Shown piece by piece: positions 24,401-36,400 of a stretch of DNA of 64,000 bases; within the stretch, counting starts at the first letter, position 1, and every line of letters starts with the position of its first letter. The translations under genes and the position numbers were made by a program. The DNA lies in the NCBI GenBank assembly GCA_947359465.1, contig OX375880.1, forward strand, positions 26,116,714 to 26,180,713, read 5' to 3'. The DNA comes from Metellina segmentata (Eukaryota > Arthropoda > Arachnida > Araneae > Tetragnathidae). The notes beneath the pieces were generated by a model, which saw only the letters and a program-made list of their open reading frames with translations, was not told the DNA's origin and did no database searches.

Positions 24401-27400
24401 ATATATGCATTTATACAACTGGAGAGAGCTTTAAAAATATATCCCCATTCAATCAATGTAGTGATCCAATGGTTTATCCATTGCTCTTTCCTAGAGGGGA
24501 ACCGGGTCAGTCAAATGAGATCAGGGTTCCCACGGTTCTTGAAAAGTCCTTGAATTTTTTTTTCCTAACTAAGGGCCCTTGAAAGTCCTTGAAAATTACA
24601 GAACTTGGTGAAAAGTCCTTGAAAGTACTTGATTTTTTTAAACTAGTACATAGTTGTGTAATTTCGTCTTGCATATGGAACTTGTCCAGACTAGTTTCCT
24701 CCACAGCAGGTACCCCATTTGAGCATCATTCTGAATGAAACCATTGTTTCGGGCTTTAAAACAACTTGATATATTAATAATGCTACGTCGAGATCGTCCA
24801 TTTTCCACAGTATTCTGTCCGTCTAATTTGACTCCTCTAGTATCTGTCAAGACGGCCGCCTTGTTATACCCGCCACATCATGACGTATCACAGCCGTTAG
24901 ATAACAGCACCGCTTTATTAGGAAACCTTAGCTTTAGCAGTCAGTACATCATTGGAAACCTGGCACGCATCCAAAGAAATGAAGCGAAATTCTTAATACT
25001 ATATATAAAAATTACAACTGACAAAAAAAAATTTCAAGAAAATCACATTTAAGATATCCTTTTGTTGTAAAATTTTCTGCAGATTTCAAAGCCGTTGAAA
25101 TTTTTACTCTATCTGTAATGATCGCAAAGATAAAAACTTAGACTAGAGAATAAAAAAGCCCCAACACTAGTCAAAACTTTTGATTTTTTGTGTTTCTCAA
25201 ACCAAATAAACCATGACAGCTGTCTGTTGTAGGCAGTGGCCGACAGCAAAATGGAGCTTGTGTCGTGTAGATCGAACCGTGTGTTAGATTCACTACTCTT
25301 CTTTGTGCCACCAAAAGAATTTATCGTATGATATTTTATTGTTTAAACGAAATCAATATGAGTGCAAGTAGCCTGATAGTAGCCATTGAGATAAGAAGCC
25401 CACTTTGAAAAAAAAAAATCACAGGATCTGCTAGAAGAAAATTCAAATTTCACCAAAATTGATGATAACCTTACTTTTTTTTTTTTTTTACTATCAGTAG
25501 CTTTAAAAAAATGTCTTTTTTTTATATTTTTCACATTTTCCTTTTCAACCGACACCTTTTGTGTATGCCTTGTTTTAGGTCGTTATAAAAATTTTTAGGT
25601 CCTTGAAAAATATTTTTTTGGTTTTGAAAAGTTCTTGAATTTTTTTTGGATAAAGGTGTGGGAACCATGGAGATGGAGCATGTTGAGGAGAGACGTTCTG
25701 CCAAAAGAACTAGAGTCACTCAACTGCAGTTTTATACACATAGACTATCATTTCGTAGAGGCTTCAGTCTTTTGGATAGTAGTGGCAAACTGTTTCAGCA
25801 ATATGTAGTAGATGTCTACGTAAAAACTGAAGGATCTTGCCTAAACTACATCTGCTTGAATCAGAAAGACCTAAGGGTAGAGTTTTATGGGGGACTTTTA
25901 GATGCTCTAAGAACTTGAGCCTCAAATAAAAATTTATGAGTGGGGAAACTTATTGTACTGCCTTCTTCTTTTCAAGGAAGTCCCTGTTACATGCAACAGA
26001 ACTATCAAGACGCAATAGCTATGGTTAGGAAGTTCGGGCGACCTGACCTGTTAGTGACATTTACATGCAATCTATCATGGCCTGAAATTTTAAATGCCAT
26101 GCAAGGCCGTGAAAGACCTAAAAATAGATCTGATGTTGTCATTAGGGTTTTTAAGATGAAATTATCAGAACTGTTGGACGACCTTATAAAACGAAAAGTA
26201 TTTGGGGTTGTGACTTTCTACATATATGTTGTTGAGTTTCAAAAACGGGGCTTACCTCATTGTCACATTTTACTGACATTGGATTCTTCTTTGAAAATTT
26301 GTTCCAAAGATGACATAGATAAGTGGACAGAGTTAGGGCAGAGTTACCAAATATTAACGTAAATCTAAGGCTTTTTGAAATCGTAACCAAATGTATGGTC
26401 CATGTGGTATTATAAATCCAAATGCTCCATGCATAAAAGATGGAGAATGCTCTAAACAGTTCCTAAAAGGATTCAGAGAGGAGACGGAGGAAAATGTAAA
26501 TGGCTATCCAGTTTACGAAAGACGGTGTACAGAACCAGTTAGAGTAGGGAAATATTACATCGATAACCGTTGGATTGTACCTTATAATCAGCGGCTATCT
26601 AAAAAATACATCAATGTAGAAGTTTGTGCATCTGTAAAAAGTGTCAAATATTTATATAAATATGTATACAAAGGTCATGATGCAGTCTCCATTACATTAA
26701 AAAATGATGACAGTGTGAATCACGATGATGAGATTTTAAATTTCTTAGATGGGAGAAATGTCAGTGCTCCTGAGGCAATGTGGTGTCTAAGTGAGTTCAG
26801 CATGTCTGATAAATCTCACACAGTAATCAGACTTGCAGTTCACTTGCATCAGTTGTATCAAAACAGCAATAAAAAGCTTTTCCCATCATGGTCTACACTT
26901 TAAAACTTATTTTCTAACTCTATTTTCAGGAAGATTATGTTGTTGTAGACAGTATAACACTGGCTCTCCTATCCAGTACAGGATGGTATCGAGTAAACCA
27001 TACAAATGCTCAACCATTTGTTTTTGGAAAAGGTATTGTAGTTCGATTTCTAAATTATTCAACTCTAAGCATTGATTCTCATATGAAGTAAATGGTATTC
27101 AAACCTTCTCTGCTGGCATAGAAACGTTAATCTCTGTGACATCAGTTCCATAGAAACTGGAAACAATCTTTCATAATAGAGGTCATTGTCTCTCAGTTGG
27201 TTTGCCCTCTGCAATAGCAACCTGCAAGTCGTAGGCAGCACAGATTCTATTCCTCCCTGTGTATCTTTGCATCTCTTCTGTGTCGATAAAGCTTACCTTG
27301 TTTGTGTATGTTCATAACTTGACATTGTCAATCTTATGTTTGTAGCTTGGCCAGATAACCTTGAAACCCAACCAACCTGTTTTCTGTGTCAGTAAAGCTT

Positions 27401-30400
27401 TCCTTGCATATGTTCATTTACTTGATGCTGTTTAACACAGCTTAGCCAAATGTCATAAAAACCCAACCAACTTTTCATGTTTTAATCTAATTATTAAAAT
27501 GTCAATGAGTTACAAAATGTGGAACTAAATATTTGTTTGAATAAAGAAACAACTAATCACTGCATCCCATTTGTAACTGGTATATAAAGTCTATAAAGAA
27601 GCTGACTTGTGTGATTTTTTTAAATTGTGGAAGTAATTATTGGAAGCATTTTTTGCAATTGAGTTTCTCCTGGTTTTTTGCTTCTCTCCTTTGTTAAACT
27701 TATTGAATGCAATTATGATGGGCTGTTGACATCTCCATCAAAATTCATTTTAAGGTACAGTAAAAAATCATATCCATGGGAAATAAATGAAATAGGGCTG
27801 TAGTACATGTATCTATATATATATAATTATCTTATGCGGCACACAAAAAAGACGTTATTTGCTATCGTGTTTTGGCAACACTGTACGATTGTTTGTTTAC
27901 CACAAAGCCTCGTGCCTCAATAGAATCAGATAAAATTATTGTTATCAGATGAAATTTTATTGAAAAAAAATATATTAGTCGAGCTGTTGCAGTTTTTATA
28001 GTAGAAATCAAAGAAAGCAGACAAGACGAGTCAATGAAAGTTAAATTGAAAGTGATGCAAGACGTAATGGCAGAACTGAAAGCAACCATGGAAAATGTGC
28101 ATGCTTGAGTCAAAGTGCTCTCCTTTTTCGTTTGAGGAATGTGAAGACAGTAGAAATACTGTAATTGGTACTAAAGAACATGATATCGGTTCGATGAAAG
28201 TTTGTAACTTTTGTGGGGCACACTTCTGGTAAAGAGATAAAAATACATCTGGTAGATTTTAAAAATGTAACCGCACTAAAATTTTCGACAACAAACTCAA
28301 TGAAAAAGTGTATAGGTGGCTCGAGTGCTGGGGAAATGTACACACAAACAACATGCTGGGTATTTGATTTCCAAACTAGCGCTCACATTTCGAGTCAAAA
28401 TTTGTCAAGTTTTCATTTGAATTCCAAATTATTCGAGTTCTGATTCCAGAGGTACTGTACCCTAGTCTGTTTTTATTTTAATATCTTTCCTGCCCTAAGG
28501 GGACATCTTTAGGTATGTACAGGTTTAACAGACTCGAGGTTACCCAATGATTTTTTCTCATGTGGTTCGCTGCCTGTGGTAAACATGGGGTCATGTTTCT
28601 GGTATACCCATGTGATCTTTTCTCAATTTCATCACACTACTCTATTCCTCAATCCAACTTTTTTCTCTTTTCACATTTTTTACTTGGCATTGTCTGGTAC
28701 TGGCACAGCTTGGCAAAATAATGGCCCATGGGCCCTAAAACCGATCAATCATGTGCATGCTCAGTGCTATTAACCCCTTGGGTACATTTGATGACTGAGA
28801 CTAGTCACTCACTTGTTTTGCCTAAATTACTGATGACGAGTCTAATTCGTCATTCAAGCTAGAACAAAATTAAACAGGTACATTCTTGTTCATGGCAAGA
28901 GTGATTGGTGTTACGAGACTCTCCTTGAATAATATTATTCAATCGTTCTCTACAAAAATACACTTTATTTAATCTGACTCCATACATAGAAATATTTACA
29001 CGGATGCCTTATCAGACATTCTTTCTTGGAATGAATGCAGAGATCAGAAGCTGTGTGATCTCTCTCATACTGTTGCCATCCTTATCAAACATCATAAAAT
29101 TAAAATATAACAGTAACTAGTGTGCAAACGACAATACAAAAATGTAACAGTAATTAGAGTACAGACGATAATACGAAAATATAACAGTAACTAATGTGCA
29201 CAGGATAATCCAAACTACTTTTTATCAAATAAATCTGTACCCATGGGGTTAGTATAATTTTGGTTTGTTTTTCTTGCATTTGTTAGATTATTTCTCAGTC
29301 TTTATTGAATCCTCTATATGTATTTTCCTCCACTTTCTTATTTGAAATCCAGTAGATAAAGTTAAAAAGCCATCAATAAAAATTGAACATATTGCAAGCG
29401 TAAGGAAGTTTGAAAAGCAATCTTGAAATGCATCTATACACTTAAATATCATTAGCTGAGTAGTTTTTTGTTGATTTAGTGATACTTCTGTTCTCCAAGA
29501 CAATCTAACCAATCAGAACTATTTAATTCAATATAATGAGACTTTGTACTATAATACAAGAGGGTAATTCTAATTTAAATCTTATTTTATTATAATCAAA
29601 AATAAAGTGTCTCATTTTTATACAGTAAACTTTATAAATTCATTCTTAGTATAAAGCATTTATATTATGTTCAAGGTAGTGGTTGCAATTTTGGCTTTGG
29701 AAACACCTGTGAAACCTCCAGGCAACTTTGTAATCCAAGGTATAAAGTATTTTTATTATCTTTTGCAACAGTGCAGCTTTGAGGTAGTTTTACTATGTTT
29801 CGTTTTGGCCATGTCTTAAAGTGTTAGTCAAATAATTATATATTTCAGTCAAACTTGTTTTGTTAGTCTTCAAAATCCTTAATGCATTTGCTGCCAGTAA
29901 ATGATTTTGCAAGATAAAATAAACTAAATTTCGATTGAATTCTAATATAATTTTATTTTATTCATCCATTTTTATTGTTTACCAGATTTCCATTTAATAA
30001 CAAGTAAAATTTCATTTTAAGTATTGTTTATATTATTGGACTGGATTAGAGACATCTGAACAAACGACTCACAATCATTTATTTTAAAATTAAATATTAA
30101 AAAATATTTGTAATTGTTTATTATATTTTATTGATGTATCAATGGGACCTATAGACCATAATTTGTCCACTCCTGATTTGGTGTAGCAAATTTAAGGTAA
30201 CAGTTTTTGTATGGTTTGTAAAAATGCTAAAATGTAAGACCAAATTGCAATTTTTTCTTTATTCTATTTGTCCATTGTTAAATTAATTTTTTTTACAGCA
30301 ACAGCACCAGAAGTTGTGATGTACTACACTACACAATAGGTAAATGTGAAAGCATTGTGCCATCTCATCAATGTGGTGTATATCGACCTAATTTGGATGT

Positions 30401-33400
30401 AGGTATCTTATCTATCCTTGATCATCTTACAATTTGCAGTGTTCTGTCCGTTCTTAGTATCTTAAACAATTTCATAATACCTTATCCTATTAATAGCTAA
30501 AGAAATTTTATTTCGTTTTGAATTTAAATGTTCTGTTTTTATATTTGTGGAACTATTGTTTCAAGCTTCAACATATTTTCTCTAAATTATTACAATGAAA
30601 AGGTCATGATGTATATTTCAAGTTATGGCAATTCTTACCATTTTTCCATCATGACTAAAAACTTAGCAATAAGGTCAATCAGACTCATTAATAAAGTCAA
30701 TGAATTACTTTTGATTAAATATATTTTAAATTATGTCTATGAGGGTAATAGTTATAAGTTGTTGTTGTGTTGTTTCTTATGCCTACACTGGCAGACCAAA
30801 GGAGTTGGCACTTTGAAGATGGCAAGAAGATTGGACCAGGCTCGTTGAAGATGGCAAGAGGCGAGGTGGTGCGGCTTCCATGCAAGTGAGCCCCATTGGG
30901 AGGAAGTCCGACTTAGCTCGAATTTTTAGCCAACAGATGGCAGCACATCGACACGTCTCGTTTTTACGGAGAGGTCGCATTTTCACGACATTTAATCATA
31001 CTCAGGCACATGGTTGTAATTTTGATCCAAACCAGAGACCAATTAATCCCTGGTTCGGCACCCCCAGAGGTATTGATTTATTATGGGAACGTGGAGGACT
31101 TAGTGACCATGACAGATTTTTTTGTGCACCAGTAACCTTTAGCGTTCACAGGAGTTTTTGGTCAACTGGGCTCGAACTCATGATCAGTCAGTCACGAGCT
31201 CGATGCCCTACCGACCAGGCCACCCGGCCCTAATAGTTATAAGTTAATTTACCAAGCAGATAAAATACAAAACTACAGTTGTAGAGAACTATTATGGTAA
31301 GTGATATTAAGAAAACAATTTACCAAACACAGCGAATGTTTCAAGTTCAGATTTAGACATTCTTTTCACTGTTTTGCAAAAAAATTATTCCATTTTTTTT
31401 ATTTAATAGTGTATTGGATTAACAAATCACATAAAATATAAAATACATTTAGTAGGATTGCAGTTGAAAGCTATTGTAAATTACTTGTAAATAATGTTTT
31501 GCAGTTTTCACTTTGTTGTATTGTCACAAATTCTTGAAAAAATATCAGATCCATGAATTTAGTTTAATATAATATTGGAAAACTGATATTTAAAAAAAAT
31601 TCAATTATGATTATTTATAATATGAAATCATATTTCTTCCAATTTCGAAATCAGTTTTAAAATCTATTTGAAAGAGGAGCCTAAACTAAAATGAAAAACT
31701 TGCAACACTAGGTGAAATTTAAAATCTGCTGTAAATAATTATATTAAATATGGATTATACTTGCTAACAACTATGGAATTATTTAGTGCTTATTTCCCCC
31801 CTGTTTTGCTTATTTAGTGATTTGCTCCAAATTGAATAGATGACAGTTTATTTTTCTAGGCTTTTGAGGTTTTTTTTCTGTGCTATGATGGTGTTATTTT
31901 CCAGCTAATCTGATGAATGAAGCACATTTAGACAGCAATTGCACAATACTCTAATGATAAAACTGGAAGGTCTAACCTTTGATAAATCGATTAAATCTCC
32001 AATTTTCTCTGGAAAACTTTAAAAACTCCTAGAATTTTACCTTCCTTTCTCCAAAAACTGTACAAACCCTGGGGTGGTAATAAAAAATTGGAGAAAAGAT
32101 AAAAATATTAATATTATTGGACTGCATATTTCTGTTTTACTTGTTACATTTTTTTTACTGTACATTGATGGTAAAATATTTATACATTTTTAGGAAAGCT
32201 GTGTTGATGAACAGCACGAATTTATTGGGAATAAGTTTCGATCCCTGTATCACGAACATCGTTGTGTCATGCTCCAAAATCTCAATGATATGGTAATTTT
32301 TAAATGTCTTCAGTTTAACTATTGAAAGCAATTTAACATTTGAAAAAATTTCCTGCATTGCCTGCAGCATTTACATCTCTTCAACACTGAAATGCTGCAT
32401 ATTAAGATGTATTTCAGTGTTGAAGAGATGTAAATGCTGCAGGCAATGCAGGAAAACTTTTCAAATGTTAAATTGCTTTAACTATTGTATCTAAAGTTAC
32501 TCAATCTAATTCCCTATGCAGAGAATAATAATTTGGATAGTTAAAATAAATTATGTAATTTGCATTTATTTTGGCATTTTTTGTCAGGTTTTTATGTTTT
32601 GTCCTCAACATGATGAATAACCTTCAGAAATATATGATTGTGCTTGTTTCTATAATTTGTGATTGATTTTAACTAATATCTGAAAAGCCATTTACGTGAA
32701 CAGCATGTTGATATTTCATGTTTCATTTACATTTCGACCTGTCATTACTGTGATGGGATGCATATGTCCTTGGAATCCTCCCCTGTTTGTATGGAAAGCA
32801 CATGTATCTATTTATTCTATTTGTTTTAGAAAGGGAATTACGATATGCATGAGCCATGTATTATTATGACTGATATATTACCAAACAATACTCAAATGTA
32901 CCAGATCCTGGTAGCTCTAAGTATAATGAAAAAATATTTTATTAACTGTACGAGAAATATTATTTAGTATTGTACTATTGCTGTATATATCTTTATTCAT
33001 ATTCAGTTCTTAATTTTAAATCATAACCAACTTTGTTAAATAAAAATAATGCAGTCTTAAGTGTATTTGATGAAGTACAATAATTCCAAATCCAATATCA
33101 TTTTAATTGGTAAATAGCAGGGTGTCAAGATTTAAATCACTTGATTTAAATCAACAATTAAAATCATGATTTTAATCAAAGGATTTTTTTTTTTTAAATC
33201 ATTGATTTAAATCACAATTAATCTTACATTTTTATAACTAAGTAAATACACCCTAGAAAAATCACAGAATTTGTCAAATGCTTTGAACTTTCTGCACTCA
33301 TGGTGATATCAGCACTAATGGCTACACCTCGTTCTGATGAGCTTTTCAAAAAAAATGTTTGGCACGGGACACTTGCAAATAATCTGAGGTGTCTATGGAC

Positions 33401-36400
33401 TATGTAATCTGTTGAGTGTTGAGTCAGGGATTCTGCCAAACAGTAAAGTAAAAAATAAGTTGATATCTATTTGAAAGTGTTTACAATGTTCATGCATAAT
33501 TTTATGTTACAAACAATAAAGCAGTAGGCCTACATCTACGTAAATGTCAAGACAGCCAAAGAAAATCCCCACAAAGTAGGCCTAAACTGCTTGTTACCCC
33601 TTTAATTGATTGACCAATGGCTTAGCTATAGTGATTTTTCAACTACTTTTTTTGAATTGAGACATAAATACAAAATAACACAATTAATGTGATTAATAAT
33701 TTATTAAATAAAAAATTCGACTGAGCTTTCTATTTGAAAGGATGAAAGTTTAAACACTATGAACATCTTTTATTTTGCAAAATGCACCCTGAAACAGTCA
33801 CCTTTCACTTTAAGAGTAGTGACCCATAGCAAATATTTATTTAATCAGACTAATTTAGGTCTCACTTACACTTACTGATACATTTGTTAACATGATGATG
33901 TTAATTTACTCAAGAAAAACTATGCAGAATGTCAACTTGTGTTTTAAAGTTAAACAAATGTTTTACCTTTTGCTCTTATCTTGAAAATTCATTTTGTAAA
34001 TGTATTACCATGTAACACACAATGATTTTTAGTAAAATAAATATTAATTTACCATATTACAAATTTCGATTGTTTACTTAAATAAATATTGGTTTACATG
34101 TCATGTCAGAAACTCAATTTTTTTTATTTAACAAATTTATAGGCCCTACAGAAATTTGAATAAAAAAATCCGATTTTTGATTTAAATCAAATAAATCCGA
34201 TTAATTGATTATTTTTACACCCTGGTAAATAGCATTATATTTAAAACTCAATGTTTAAGAATTGTAAAATTGTAATTGTAAAATCTATATACCATAAACT
34301 CATATATTTAATCTTTTGATACATTTTAGTGTAATCAGATTAAATTTAACAAACAAATGTTAATTTGTAATTATGGTTTCTTGGCTAAATTTTTGAATGT
34401 TTTCAGTATTCATCGAAAGAAAATGGCATGCTGTATTTTATTGTTGTACTGCCTTTTATCATTTAGTTTTTTAGATCAATAATGTAGTTTTCAATTTGGA
34501 TGGTGGTACATTTGTAGAGCTATGTTTCACTTTTATTTTTATAGTAGTTTACCTGTGGTTCATTTTAAATTTAATTTTAGGCCGAACCCACATGTATGCT
34601 AGTGAAGTGTGGGAAAACAAAAGGAATAGAAATATTTGCCAATTCTACATGGGTTCCTTGTATGAATTCTGAAAAGGTATGTGTTTTGTTTCAAGCATAC
34701 TGTAATACATAATATTCTATGGCTAAAGTATAGTTTAAGTAAGAATATAAATTTTCATGGCCCTTCATGTTTTTATCATTGCTCATTAACATTTTTAATG
34801 TTTTGAAAAGGATTTTTTTTTGTGATTGCAGTAAATATATTTTATATAAATCGATTTGCAAATTCAACAAAATTTCTTAGTCTAGAACATATCCTATGGT
34901 TAAGCATGTATTAAAATCAAAACTATTTAATTCTTTCTATTTGTGCTCATATTTCATTTTATTTTACCATTGTAATTTTATAATAGTGCATAGCATCTCT
35001 TCTAAACTTCCTTGGATGATTATGTCTATTAATGATTAAATAGTCATTACTCACGTTTCAAAACCTATTTCAATCTATATAAAATGAATATAGCATCCCC
35101 ATATTCACATAAATGCATTTCATTCCACTAAATGAAATAAAATTATAAAAAAAATATATATAACGGCATTTCTTTCACTTTTACTACTGTTGATTCTTAT
35201 TTCGAATAAAAAGATGCATGGTAAAAAAATTTTAATCAAATTACCCCAATTAGATTCTGAATATCTGCATTTTCATCTCATTCCCTTGTTCAAAGGGGAT
35301 TCAGCATAGTTTGATGCTAAACATATTTTCGCTTATATATTCTTTTCTGATTTCTATTTTCAAGATTTCTCATTACTCTGTTATCAGAATGTTAAATAAT
35401 TGCTTTAGTGGCAATCTCCTGCATGTAGTTTTAGTAATGTTATGCAACTACATACCATAAACCAGCATATTTAAACTAACTGTCAAGTATATTAAAGTTT
35501 GCAAACCAAATTGAAATTCGTAGCCTATTGGAATGGAAAGCAAACCAACATGCGGTTAACGCCGTAGTGGCCTTGTCATTGTCAAATGCGACCAAATTCG
35601 AATTGCTAAGAGATCTAATCGGCGTGACATCACAATCTCTTGCGAAAACATAAATATTTAATTGAAAAATTATTTTTGAAAGAAAATCAAATGTATAAGG
35701 TATCTAGCTGGTGTAAAATTTTCCGCAGATTTCAAAGCCGTTGAAATTTTTAATCTATTTTTAATGATCCCGATTTTACAAAAAAGAAGTAAACAGTGCC
35801 GGTCAAAAAAGTTTTTTATTTGTTTTGCTTTCCTTTGCTGGAATTGTTTGATTTCTCGAACACGATTGAGGTAAAATTTGTATGGGGGAAAATATAAAAG
35901 TTGCAATTTAAAAACTATTTATTTAAAGAAAATCATTTTTAGGTATCGATCTGATGTGAAATTTTCCACAGATTTCAAATCCGTTAAAATTTTTACTCTA
36001 CCTTTAACGATCTAGAAGATAGAAAAAAGAACTACATAACTCATTAAAACTTTTTATTTGTTTTGTTCTTCGGCTGAAATCGTGCCTCTGCAAAATGAAA
36101 CGGATTAAATAAATTTATAATCTATCCTTTCTTTATGGTGTTGCCATTCTAAGAAAAACAGAAATAATTAAATTCCATTAAATTAATTTTTTAAATGTTC
36201 TAGATTGAATTTTAAAATAAATGCTTTGTACAAAAATTGCAAAATATTCGGAATACCGGTGGCCAAATCCCATTATTGTAAGTGTCATAGATTTATCAGG
36301 ACACTGCTTACACAAAAACAAACAGACAGACAAACGCTTCCTTTTATAATTCTAGAGATAAATTTACTTTATTTTGGAATGTGTAGAGTGTCGCCAGATA

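Larger units (their letters stand above)
22087..26850 (+). mobile_element. Helitron, partial and decayed, with two nested insertions
   Basis: It begins after an A with TCTATTTATATAAAACGC, a plausible Helitron 5' TC end. Coding remnants run through the Helitron N-terminal domain (22425-23024, 24329-24510), the region after the hAT insert (25675-25916) and the Rep domain (25940-26840). The interruptions are a DD41D mariner (23027-24326) and a hAT element (24522-25666). The helicase domain and any 3' CTRR end are absent. The element fills the protease intron between exons 8 and 9. Confidence 0.8.
27033..29675. other. Protease intron 9, repeat-filled
   Basis: Holds SINE family 2 copies, a Helitron 5' end, another SINE fragment and a piggyBac-like MITE, listed separately. 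The gaps (27500-27810, 29255-29675) are AT-rich with nothing recognised. Confidence 0.5.
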
